This document shows, piece after piece, positions 1-11,600 of a stretch of 29,038 nucleotides of DNA. The position numbers were made by a program, and so were the translations under genes. The notes beneath the pieces are model-generated. The model saw nothing but the letters and a program-made list of their open reading frames with translations. It did not search any database and was not told the DNA's origin. The stretch's first letter is position 1. Each line of letters begins with the position of its first letter. The stretch is from a virus, in the IMG/VR virus record IMGVR_UViG_3300030090_005362, positions 1 through 29,038 of that record; one strand, given 5' to 3'.

Positions 1-236
1 CTCATAACCTGATTGAACTTGATAATGGGCAGTTTTGCTTGTATCCCAACAACAGAACACGCATTTTTGACAACAGTTTGACTCCTGCGAACCCCAAAAA
101 CCCCGATTTTAAGGTTTCAACAGTATACTATCAGGTCGAAAATGGTCATGATCGTGACGGCCTTGGCAATGATGAGAACTATTTCTGGAAAACAGCAAAG
201 GAAAAGGCAGCTCCTGACGATATACCGAATTTTTAG
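1..236 (+). CDS. 3' end of an unrecognised baseplate-cluster protein (partial)
   Basis: The reading frame is open from the first bases of the window (in-frame codons from position 3) to a TAG at 234-236, so this is the C-terminal part of a longer protein, about 78 residues visible. A TTG at 39 could be read as a start. I do not believe it, because the frame is equally protein-like upstream (ELDNGQFCLYPNNRTR) and no in-frame ATG lies in the window. The fragment is rich in Asn, Asp and aromatic residues, with the segments YPNNRTRIFDNSLTP and NPDFKVSTVYY. It has no membrane segment, Cys cluster or catalytic motif that I recognise. Its place directly before gp25 suggests a baseplate or tail role by association only. 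I considered gp53, but I cannot see gp53 features in this fragment, so the function is left open. Confidence 0.7.
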   Translation, partial: HNLIELDNGQFCLYPNNRTRIFDNSLTPANPKNPDFKVSTVYYQVENGHDRDGLGNDENYFWKTAKEKAAPDDIPNF

Positions 237-237
237 G

Positions 238-245
238 TATAAATA
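238..245 (+). promoter_or_regulatory. T4-type late promoter -10 element (TATAAATA) before gp25
   Basis: TATAAATA is an exact match to the T4 late promoter core, which is recognised by the phage gp55 sigma factor with gp33 and the sliding clamp. It begins one base after the TAG stop of the upstream gene and ends 22 bases before the gp25 ATG. A start about a dozen bases downstream would give a very short leader. It is the only exact TATAAATA I noticed in a gap between genes. It would drive gp25, gp6 and gp7 as a late unit. Confidence 0.75.
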
Positions 246-267
246 AGTTAGATCAAGTTACATTTTA

Positions 268-669
268 ATGCCTTTAGAAAGGGTAAAACAGGAATTTAAG
301 GATATAAGCATGTCATTTGAGACTAATCCTCTCAATAACGACCTGATTGCTTTGAAAAATACTACTGCGATTGCCCGATCAATTAGAAATATTGTATTTA
401 CACGACCCGGAGAGAAGTTTTTCAATCCAGAATTTGGATCTAGAATTACTGAATCCTTATTTGAGAACATGGATGAGGTTTCTGCTCTTGCAATTCGTGA
501 TGAAATAGAAAATTCAATAAAAAATTTTGAACCGAGAGTGAATGTTCAAGAGGTAAGAGTTGTTCCTGACTTTACGAACAATGAAATGAACGCAACTATT
601 GTATATGAGATCGTAGGAATTGATGTTCCACCACAACAATTAGACTTTGTGTTATTACCGACTCGATAA
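268..669 (+). CDS. gp25: gp25-like baseplate wedge protein
   Basis: This 133-residue protein is nearly the length of T4 gp25 (132). It belongs to the GPW/gp25 family, which includes TssE of type VI secretion and anchors the wedge and sheath to the inner baseplate. Residues 25-60 carry the family core (DLIALKNTTAIARSIRN followed by PGEKFFNPEFGS). The hallmark EPR triad is at residues 88-90 (NFEPRV). The family is sometimes labelled lysozyme, but no lysozyme active site is visible. I chose the ATG at 268, which gives the N-terminus MPLERVKQ that I recall from marine T4-like gp25 proteins. A second ATG at 310 has the better ribosome binding site (AAGGA at 298-302), so it could be an alternative start. 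The gene sits 22 bases after a TATAAATA motif, and its stop abuts the gp6 start. Confidence 0.93.
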   Translation: MPLERVKQEFKDISMSFETNPLNNDLIALKNTTAIARSIRNIVFTRPGEKFFNPEFGSRITESLFENMDEVSALAIRDEIENSIKNFEPRVNVQEVRVVPDFTNNEMNATIVYEIVGIDVPPQQLDFVLLPTR

Positions 670-2601
670 ATGGCCCTTAAAAACTTCACAAATCTGGATT
701 TTGACCAGATCAAAGACTCGTTAAAAGATTATTTAAAAGATAATTCAAATTTTAGTGACTATGATTTTGAAGGATCTAACTTAGCATCAATAATTGATGT
801 TCTTGCGTATAATACTTACATCACATCCTATAATGCAAACATGATATCGAATGAAGTTTTCATCGATTCAGCAACTTTGCGTGAGAATGTCGTTGCATTA
901 GCTAGAAATATTGGATATGTACCTCGTTCAAAGAAGTCTTCAAGAGCAGTTGTTACATTTTTTGCAGATATTTCATCTATTTCCCCTACTCCAGCGAGTT
1001 TAGTTTTAAAAAAGGGCCCTGTTGTAAGCACTGGCAATCAATTTGGTGGTCAATCGTTTGTTTTTAACATTCCAGAGGACAAATCTGTTGCAGTAATTGA
1101 TGGAATCGCATCTTTTGATGATCTTGAAGTGTATGAAGGCACTGTTTTAGATCAAACTTTTACATATTCATCAAGAAATCCATTTCAAAAGTTTATTTTA
1201 CCTAACACAGGCATTGATTTAGACACTTTAGTGGTAAAAGTTAAACCATCTGCAAGTTCAACAGTAGCTGTAAAATATCAAAGACATGATAATTTGTTTG
1301 ATAGCGATAGTGGACAAGTTATTAATGGAAATTCAAACATATTTTTTGTTCAAGAGGTTGAAAGTGAAAGATATGAGTTAATTTTTGGTGACGATATCTT
1401 TGGAAAAGCACTTCAAGACGGAAATGTTATAGAGGCATCTTATATTTTAACATCTGGTGATGATGCAAACGGTATTAATTCATTTACGTATGCAGGAAGA
1501 TTAACATTTATTAGAAATTCAGTCGAAATAAATGTGACTGATGGAATTTCACTTGTATCAAATCAGTTACCATCGAGTGGAGGTGAAGTTATAGAAAGCG
1601 TTGACTCTATTCGTAAGTACGCACCTCAAATTTATGCAACTCAAAACAGAGCTTTAAGTGCGAATGATTATGAAATATTAATTCCGAATAAAATATATCC
1701 CGAAACTGAATCAATTTCAGTTTTTGGTGGTGAGGATCTTGTTCCACCTCAATTTGGAAAGGTTTTTATTAGTATTAAACCTCGTAATGGTGATTTTATT
1801 CCAAATGCGATTAAACAAAACATAAAAAGAGATCTTAAAAAGTACGCAGTTGCAGGAATTGTACCAGAAATACTTGATTTGAAGTATTTGTTTGTCGAAA
1901 CAACCAGTAATGTATACTACAATACAAATTTAGCACCAAATTCAGCTTTTGTATCTTCAAAAATTCAAAAAGATATTACAAAATATGCAGAATCGTCTGA
2001 ACTTAATCGATATGGTTCCAGATTTAAGTATAGTAAGTTTTTAAAAGTTATAGATCAGAGTCATGAATCAGTCACATCAAACATAACAACAGTTGAAATG
2101 AGAAGAGATCTTCGATTAGCAATATCAGAAGTTGCAGAATATGCGATTGACTTTGGAAATAAGTTTCACATAAAATCTATGAACGGATTTAACATTCGGT
2201 CAAGTGCTTTTCGAGTTTTAAACGTAAATACGGATGTTTACTTATTTGATATTCCAAATAATGATGGTAAATCTGGTCAGATTGGATTATTTACATTAAG
2301 TGCGGGAACATCAAGTCCAGTTATTGTAAGAAGAAATCTTGGAGTTATAAACTATGAGATAGGACGCATCACTTTAGACCCAATAAATATTGTGTCGGGG
2401 AAAACAAAAGATAATGTTCAAATATTAGAAATATCTGCAACCCCTGAGTCAAATGATGTCATCGGATTACAGGATCTTTATTTACAACTAGATAGTAGTA
2501 TAGTTAACATTGTTGTAGATGAGATCAGTTCTGGTATCGATCCATCAGGTTCAAATTATACAGTCTCAACAAGTTACGCTAACGGAAACATCATAAGATA
2601 A
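670..2601 (+). CDS. gp6: gp6-like baseplate wedge protein
   Basis: This 643-residue protein is close to T4 gp6 (660), the wedge component that forms the ring of dimers around the hub and belongs to the baseplate J-like superfamily. The N-terminal region shows the family pattern: GSNLASIIDVLAYN at residues 35-48, followed by NEVFIDSATLRENVVALARN (61-80) and IGYVPRS. A central beta-rich part contains YELIFGDDIFGKALQDG, and the Ala-rich segment RKYAPQIYATQNRALSANDYE is typical of J-like proteins. The ATG begins immediately after the gp25 TAA with no gap, so translation is probably coupled. The stop is one base before the gp7 ATG. The C-terminal 140 residues are less conserved to my eye. The order gp25-gp6-gp7 supports the assignment. 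Confidence 0.92.
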   Translation: MALKNFTNLDFDQIKDSLKDYLKDNSNFSDYDFEGSNLASIIDVLAYNTYITSYNANMISNEVFIDSATLRENVVALARNIGYVPRSKKSSRAVVTFFADISSISPTPASLVLKKGPVVSTGNQFGGQSFVFNIPEDKSVAVIDGIASFDDLEVYEGTVLDQTFTYSSRNPFQKFILPNTGIDLDTLVVKVKPSASSTVAVKYQRHDNLFDSDSGQVINGNSNIFFVQEVESERYELIFGDDIFGKALQDGNVIEASYILTSGDDANGINSFTYAGRLTFIRNSVEINVTDGISLVSNQLPSSGGEVIESVDSIRKYAPQIYATQNRALSANDYEILIPNKIYPETESISVFGGEDLVPPQFGKVFISIKPRNGDFIPNAIKQNIKRDLKKYAVAGIVPEILDLKYLFVETTSNVYYNTNLAPNSAFVSSKIQKDITKYAESSELNRYGSRFKYSKFLKVIDQSHESVTSNITTVEMRRDLRLAISEVAEYAIDFGNKFHIKSMNGFNIRSSAFRVLNVNTDVYLFDIPNNDGKSGQIGLFTLSAGTSSPVIVRRNLGVINYEIGRITLDPINIVSGKTKDNVQILEISATPESNDVIGLQDLYLQLDSSIVNIVVDEISSGIDPSGSNYTVSTSYANGNIIR

Positions 2602-2602
2602 G

Positions 2603-5600
2603 ATGTCAGAAAAGAGAGTTCAATTAAATCAAATCGTTAAAAACCAATTACCTGCATATGTGCAGGAAGATTTTCCTTTGGTTGGTGAATTTCTTTCGCA
2701 ATATTACTTAGGACAAGAATACAAAGGTGGCCCAGTTGATCTAATACAAAATATAGACTCTTATATCAAATTAAGTGAAAATGCTAATATCATCACATCA
2801 ACTTCTACAACAAAATATGCAGGAATAGGCACAGAAACAATATTTGTATCAAACACTGAAGGATTCCCTGATAATTATGGTCTCATAAAAATAAATGATG
2901 AAATTTTAACATATAAAAGTAAAACAGATATTAGTTTTGTTGAGTGCTCAAGAGGATTTAGTGGTATAACTAATTTTACGAGTGATTCAGATCCAGAAGA
3001 CCTTGTTTTTTCAACCTCTACCGAGGAAAATCATGAAAAAGGCACAAAAGTTGAAAATTTAAGTGTTTTATTTTTAGAGGAATTCCTTAAAAAGGTAAAA
3101 AATCAATTTTTACATGGTTTTAAAAAAGATTTAGACCAAAAATTAAATCAAGCTCAATTTATAAGACAATCAAAAGATTTTTATTCGACACGAGGCACTG
3201 ACGAATCATTTAAAATACTATTTGGTGCCTTATATGGTGAAGAATGTGATATTATTCGTCCAATTGATAATGTCATATCACCATCTAACGCAAACTATAG
3301 AATTACAAGGGATTTAATTGTTGAACCATTAATTGGAGATCCAGAAAATTTAGTAAATTCAAATTTATTTCAAGATGAGTTTGAAAATTTATCAAAAGCG
3401 TACGCTCCAATATCTGCTGTCGAGATAACGTCAGTTGGTATACTTACAGAAAAATATTATAAGATAAGTTTAGACGGATCTTATAATTTTCCAGAGGGAT
3501 CCTCTCCGCTTGCTTTTGGAAACTTTTCAACACATGCAAAAACAAAAATAATCGGTCAAGTTGGTATAGCTCAAACATATTTGGATGTTGATTCTACTTT
3601 AGGATTTCCAAAATCTGGTACACTAACATTTGCTTATCAAAATGGCACTATAGGAGTTTGTACATATGTAAACAAAACAATTAATCAATTTTTAGGAATA
3701 AACACAACAGGGATTACAACAACCATATCAGATAACACTTCAGTTGATCAAAATTCTTTCGCATACGGTTTTGATTCGGATGGGGATCAAATACGAGTAA
3801 AAATAAGATCAGTTTTAAAAGATTTACAAATACCAAGTCAAACATATTATCAAAAAACAGGATCTAGAGTAAAAATAAAATCACTAGGAAAAATAGGTCG
3901 TAATTTTAAAGAAAATAATTGGTTATTCAATACGGCTCAAAGTTATGTTGTAAAAAAACTATCAGTTGTTGATTCTGTTAATAATACGTACAAACTTGAG
4001 ACTAGAGATGAAAACATATTAAGAATTGGTGATAAGATAACAACTCATGAAACAATTTCAACAACTGCACAATGGGGTGATAAAATAACATCCGAGTTTG
4101 ATCCTGCCTCTAATAAAATTTACACTGTTACTGATGTTTTCGATAAAAATACATGTTTGATAACTGGCACCGGAATTTCAGATCCAACTAAGATAACAAA
4201 AGTAACACGTAGAATATCAAAAATTGATTCCGATCTTCATCCTAACTTAAATACATTCACTGCAAACATTCAGAATGTTTATTTAAAACCAGATATTGGA
4301 TTAGTAAATGGAATTCCTTACTATGGGCCATCTCATGAACATAAAGGAAGAAGAATGGTTGGTGCAAAACATACACCATCTCCACATGCCTTTATTGATC
4401 CCGATCCAAACTCAAATAAAGTTTTAGTTGCATCTTCTTCACTTCCATTTGCTGGTGTTACTAAATTAAACCCTAAATTACAAAAATTTACTTTTAGTGG
4501 AACATACAATTTAAATGATGAAGAGATAAAGATATCAGATCAAGTTGATCATAATTATTTTTCAGGTGATGCTGTTTATTATACGCCTGAGAAAACAAAA
4601 GTAGAAACAACTCTTCCTGACGGAACTTTTATCGTACAAGAATCAATAGCTAGTCAAATATTTGACGAGGGGTTGTATTATGTAAAAAGAATTGATTCTA
4701 ACACTGTAAAATTTGCTAAAAGTCAAGCAGATTTAAGTGCTAATAATTTTGTTAAAGTAAAAACACCTAATAGTGTTGATACTGTTACAATTACCTCTAA
4801 TGATATTGAAAAATTTGAGTATCATGGAAAATTTATTGAAAGTCAAAAACTCTTTAGAGAAATATCAACTCCAATACCAAGTGATGTAAAACAAAAAACA
4901 ACAAGTGGTTATACTGGAATATTAATTAATGGAACTGAAATACTTAATTATAAATCTAAAAACTCTGTTTATTATGGTGAATTAAACAACATAAATGTTG
5001 TCAAGGGGGGTGAAGAATATGATGTTATTAACCCACCAATAGTTTCAATCACAGATAATGTTGGATCTGGTGCGACAGGAACATGTTCAGTAAAAGGATC
5101 ATTTAAAGAAATAAGAATTATAGACTCAGGATTTGATTATATTGAATATCCAACAGTTAAAATAACAGGAGGAAATGGATCAGGTGCAAAAGCAGCTGCA
5201 AAGTTAAACAGAGTAGAGAATGAGGTTTTATTTAATGCAGATGGTGTTGGACTCGGCACTGTTAATATTGGATCTGTTTCATCAAGCACTGCTGGTGTAA
5301 ATACATCGTTAATAGGATTTAGTACCTATCATAAGTTTAGAGATGGTGAGAGGGTCATATACGACCCTCTGGGGGGCATTCCATTAGTTGGTTTAGCAAC
5401 AGGGTCAGTGTATTATGTTAATACAATAAGTGAGTATTCAATCAAGTTACACTCCAAATATGATGATGCTGTGGTGGGTCTTAACACTATATCTATTACA
5501 AACTTTGGAAACGGTGTCCAAGTGTTTAAATCTTTGAATGGTAAGGCGATTGTCAGTTCTATCGCATTATTAGATTCTGGATCTAACTATGAAAATAAAG

Positions 5601-8600
5601 AGAGAACATGTAATAGTATTGGAATTAACACTGCATCTAACACAATCAATATACCCAACCATACTTTTAACAGCGGAGAGGTAATTCAATATTCTGTAGA
5701 CGGAACATCCATAGATGGATTGTCCACAACACTTGATTATTACGTTACATCTATAGATGAAGATAATTTTAGATTATCAGCGGTCGGTGTTGGTACAACT
5801 GTAAAAAGTTTTTACTATGATACAAAACAATACCAAAATCTCAGAAGTGTTGGATTAGGGACTCATAAATTTAATTACCCACCAATTAATGTGCAAATTG
5901 TGGGAAAAGTAGGTTTATCATCTGTAGCTGGAAAAACATATGATGCGATTGTACAACCTATTGTAAGAGGGGAAATAACTTCAATTAATTTAACTAATAA
6001 TGGTGTGGGTTACGGTGCCTCTGAAATTATTGGATTAAATCGAAAACCTGATGTTAATTTTAATTCTGGAAGAGACGCAGTTATTATACCAGTAGTTTCA
6101 AATGGAAGGATAGTTGATGTCAGTGTAAGTTATGGTGGAACTGATTACAATTCACCTCCTGATCTAGTTGTTTCTGGAGTTGGATCTGATGCAAAATTAG
6201 TTCCTCAAATGAACTCTGCTGGTAATATAATTTCAGTAAAAATACAAAGCGGAGGAGTGGGATATGGTGTGTCATCAACTTTTGTAAGAGTCGATCCTGC
6301 AGGAAAAGGTGTAAAAGTTGATCCTGTTTTACAAAAGTGGACAATAAATGAATTTAGAAAAAATTTATCTAATTTAAATGATGATGATGTTTTTATTACT
6401 ACACCTGTTAACAGAGATTATGGTTTACAGTGCTCTTATGTATACGCTCCTCGTAATTTAAGAAAAATATCATACGCATCAGATGCTGATGGAAATATTT
6501 TATTTGGTAAGAAAGATCTAACTCTAGTAAATGGAGTAGAGACAGATAGTGATTCTCACTCACCAATATTAGGTTATGCTTACGATGGGCATCCAATATA
6601 TGGCCCTTATGGTTTTCAAAATAAAGACGGTGGAGATATTGTTCAATTATCATCAGGTTATGTAGAAGAAGCAAATAAAAAATCAAATAGACCACCAGCT
6701 AGTATTTTTCCTCCAGAATTTTTTGTTGAGGATTTTACATTTAAAGATTCTCAAGATGATAGTGTTTTAGATGAAAATAATGGTAGATTTTGTATAACAC
6801 CAGAATTTCCAAATGGAACTTACGCTTACTTCGCTACTTTTGATAAAACATCTTCATCTGACGGGATATTTAAAAACTTTAAAAAACCACAATTCCCATA
6901 TATCATAGGTGATGCGTATAATTCAAAACCAAATAAATTTAACTTCTTAAGGTCATCAAGTCAGGATTTCTATGATCTTGAAAATTCTGGATGTATAAGA
7001 AATACATATCCATACGCATTTAATCAGGATTATAGTGGATATGATTATGTCAAACAATCAAATAATTTTGTAGCACAAGATTCCATAATTAATTTTGCTG
7101 AAAAAGGTAAAGTTAATAGAGTTGGAATTTTATCTGCTGGTAGAAACTATCGGATCAATGATACTTTAGTGTTTGATGATAGTGTATCTTCATCATTCAG
7201 AGCAACAGCAAAAGTAAGTCTTTTATCTGGATTTGACATATCAGAAATCAGTGCAACTCAAGAGACAGTTTCAAATATAGAATTTTATCCAGACTCACAA
7301 AATACTTTTGTAGGTATTGCCACCACAAGTATAAATTTACTTAACACTACGGTAGTTAATGTCGGATCTTTATCCACAACAACAACTTCTCTACAAGGTT
7401 CATATGCGATTGGAATAAGATCAGATAAGTATGTTTTATCACAAGGGATAGGAACAGCAGCAGCGACAGGAGTGGTTACATTTATGTCTATTTCTGGTGA
7501 TGTAACCAAAATTCGAGAAAATGATAGATTTAAAGTTGGAATAGGAACTGAAATAGTTAAAGTATTGAATGTCGATAAATTTTCTTCAAGAATAAGAGTA
7601 TTAAGATCACAAAGTGGTATAGCAACTAACATAGGTATTTCTCATACAGCTACAACCATCTTAGAAGAAATTCCTAGAACATTTACAATCAATACTGGAT
7701 TTACATCATCATTATTAGTAAGAAGAAATAAAGAATATTATTTTAATCCAGAGGAGGCAGTTGGTCTTGGAACCACAGCAGGAGTTGGTGTTGGGACATT
7801 CAGAACAATCTCAAATCCGGGTGCTGGCCCGAGTTCTGTTTTTATTCCGAGTCAAGCAATTTATCTATTGAATCATGGTTTAGAAACTGGAGATGAAGTT
7901 ACATATCAGACAGACGGAACACCTTTTAAAGTTAAGTTTGATAGTAATGTTGCTCAAGCAGATGTAACACTTTTTGAAGATTCGCCTTTATTTGTTGCAA
8001 AGTTAGATGATAACTTTATCGGATTATCCACAGTTAAAATAGGTATTGGATCTACCGGAACTTTTGTTGGTATTGGATCAACGTTACAAAGTAAAGTTGT
8101 CGGTGGAGTTGGTGTTGGAACAAATACAAAGATAGATCTGGTATATTTCTTGACAACAGGTGCGGGTAATATTCACAGTTTAAAAACAAATTTCAGAGAT
8201 GCTGTAACTGGTCAAATACAACGCAACACAGTTTCTGTTGTTGGATCTGGTACTCACGGATTGTTAAACAACGATACAGTCTTTATAAATGTAAATCCCG
8301 GTTTAACTACAACTGTTACTGTCAAATACAATGCATCCAACAGGAAAGCGGTTTTCAACCCTCTTCCATTTACAGTGTCTGGAGTTACATCAGCAACATC
8401 ATTAACAGGAATACCTAATACAATAGAAATTGCAAAACATGGACTCACGACTGGACAAAAAGTAATTCATACTTTTGATGATGAAGTTAGTTCCCTTGTA
8501 AATGATAAAGAATATTATGTTTATGTTATTGATAGTGATAGGGTATCATTAGTTGAAGATGAATATGAAGTAAGTAAAATAAAACCAAATTTCGTCAAAC

Positions 8601-11600
8601 TAGGAATATCTACTACAGGAACTCTTTCTCCTATTAATCCACCTTTAAAATTCTATAAGAATTCAACGGTAAATTTTGACCTATCAGATTCATCTTTATC
8701 ATATGTTCAAAATGCAAATAGTTTACCAGCCTTTTTCCTTGAATTGTATAAGGATAGTAAATTTAATAATCCATATGTTACTAATGGTAATGATAAAACT
8801 TTTGAAGTATCTATAACTGGCACAGTGGGTGTAACTGCCGATGCTAAATTAACTTTGAAAATTAATGAAAATTCACCAAATTTATTATATTATAAATTAA
8901 ATCCAGTTAACAAATTAGAAAATAAAGAAGTTAACAAACAAATTATAGTTGACGATACTATAGATTTAAACAATCAAATAATATTACAGAATAGTAAATA
9001 CAATGGAACCTTTAGAATAACATCCACAGGTTCAACGACATTTACATATAATATTGATTCATTCCCTGAAGCTTCATCATATAGTTCATCTGATTCCTCT
9101 CTAAAATACACAACTATTTCAACAACTGCATATGGTGGTATTGAGCGTGTTAGAATAATAGATGGTGGTGGTGGATATGATAGTGTCCCCGGTATAACTA
9201 CAATCACATCTGATGTTGGTATAGGTGCGGTTATTGAAACATTTAGCACAACAATAGGTAAGGTTAGTCGAACTTCATTAGAAAATATAGGATTTGATTA
9301 TCCAAGTGATAACACATTATCTCCAGAGGTTATATTCCCTCAAGTTTTAAGAATAACACCGCTTACTGGATTTAGATCCATTGGTATCACATCTTTAGGA
9401 GTAGGTTATATACAAGATCCAAACTTAGTTGTTTTAGATGGTGTAACAAAAAAACAAATCACTGATGTGGATTTAAGATTTAGACCAGATGAATTGTTTG
9501 TTGAAATATTGGAAAACAGTGAGTCGATGAATGACGCACCCCCAACAATTATTCCAACAGGTAACTCCAATGGTATAAGAATTTCAAATTTGGTCTATGA
9601 TAATGATGAGCAATCAGTCACAGCAACAATAAAAAATGCTTTTAGTGGAGTTGTAGGTTTCTCAGGAACTTACATTGATCCTTTCCCATTTACAGTCGGT
9701 GATAAAGTTTTAGTCGAGAATGCGAGTGTTGGTGTTGGATCAACAGCATCAGGATTTAATTCAGCTAACTATGATTATGCTCGATTTGAAATTACTCAAG
9801 TGACTCCAAACTATGGTGGTATTGGAACTGTCAAGTATAGTATGTCAAACTACTTATCTAAAAATGTAGATTTTCCCGGCATTTTTGATTCAGTAAATTC
9901 AGTCGCTACGCTCATACCTGATAAATGGTTCCCACAATTTGATGTTGAATTACAACCTAACAGGTTTAGAAAGGGGGATGAAGTTGAGAGTTTTAACTCG
10001 GCAGGAACCCAAGTTAGTGGTTTAGTTTTTGATTGGAATAATTCAAACAAATACTTAACAGTTGAAAGTTCACGAGAATTTGAGGTTGGACAATTAATCG
10101 AACAAGTGAGATTTAGAGGTGAGAGAGTTGGAGGTAAAGTCTACGCATCACCAACTGGAGCGAAAGGTCTCATAAAAGAAATTGTTAAATTTGAAAGTAA
10201 ATATGACTTAGACATTTTTTCAATCGTAGAGAATGGGTGGGAGTATAATACTGGATTTTTAAATGATGAACTACAAAGAGTTCATGATAATGATTACTAT
10301 CATGCATTTTCATATTCAATAAAATCAAAGGTTCAATTTGATGAATGGAAAGATATTGTTGGATCTTTGAACCATGCTTCTGGATTTAAAAAATTTAGTG
10401 ATCTACAAGTTGAGTCAGATAAATTATCATCAACATCAGGAAAATTATCCAATATCGATCCTACAAAAAGCACAGTTACAACACTTGTTGATTTAGTAGG
10501 AGTAGAGAGTCTAAACACAGTCTATGATTTTGACTTAGCTACAGAAAATTATCTTATCGCAGTTGAGAAACCATTCTCAGATGAAATAAACTTCCAGACA
10601 AGGTTGATAACAGACTACTCTGAATCAGTATCAAACCGTGTCGTTCAAATTGATGATATTAGCAATATCTTTAACAATAATGCAAGATCAACTCCCTATG
10701 CTGATGTATATCGTAATGCTTTATCAGATGGTAGAACTCAAATGTTCTTCGCTCTTGTATCTGATAGATTATTTACTGGTGAGAGACAGATAACCATTGT
10801 CAATACACTTCATGATACTGGAAAAGGACAAACAATGTTAAACCAGTATGGTGACATTGATACAGTTCTTGATTTAGGATCCTTTGATTATGCAATTGAT
10901 GGAAATGAGTCTGTTTTAAGGTACTATCCAAACAAATTCAAACTCAATAATTATAATGTTGTGTTATGGTCATATCAAATTGATGCTCAACGATTAGGCA
11001 TATCAACTGATACTGTATCATGTGGTAGTACAACCATACCGGGTGCACCATCTAATCCCACAACAGGTTTAAATGGATCATTGATAAGCATTGCTACAAC
11101 AGCAGTCACAATCGCTGGAGGAGCAGCAGGAACAGTCTTTACATTAGGTGGTATTGGTACAAATATATCAGGACATAGATCAGCAAAAGTATTAGTAAGT
11201 GTTGAAGCTGGAGGAGGCATATTAAATGGTAGTGTTGAATATGATCAAGTAAGTTTAATTCATGATGGCACTAATGTTGGTTTCCAAGAGTATGGTCAAT
11301 TAACAATACATTCCGTTGATGCATATTCATCAACAGGAAATCTTGGAACATATTTCCCATTTATGGATGGAAACGATTTAGTTCTTTCATACACTCCTGA
11401 AGCTGGAATGTCAACAGCATTTATAAATGCCATGGCAATTGGTATTGCAACTGAGGGATATATTGGAATCGGATCTTATGAATTTTCTTATGCAGAAATG
11501 TCTGCTCAATCAACAGGTATCTCATCAAGTTCGACTCCTATACCAGTAGGTATTGCAAGTTATGGAGATGAATATGATGCTGCTTATTGTATAGTTCAAA

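Noticed and set aside
39-236. TTG at 39 as the true start of the first gene
   Set aside because: The frame stays open and protein-like to the window edge, so the gene more likely begins upstream.
298-312. ATG at 310 with a good AAGGA site as the gp25 start
   Set aside because: It would remove the N-terminal MPLERVKQ segment that I recall as conserved in marine T4-like gp25. Kept only as an alternative.
258-470. Open frame on the minus strand inside gp25, and similar minus-strand frames throughout (for example 14614-15069 and 8974-9249)
   Set aside because: All lie opposite strongly supported + strand genes, have no ribosome binding site or context, and read as low-complexity shadows.
268-669. 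Lysozyme function for gp25
   Set aside because: The family name is historical; no glycoside hydrolase active site is visible and the EPR wedge motif is present.
5371-5376. Programmed frameshift at the G6 run
   Set aside because: The zero frame continues for more than 3400 codons and no alternative frame of useful length was noted here.
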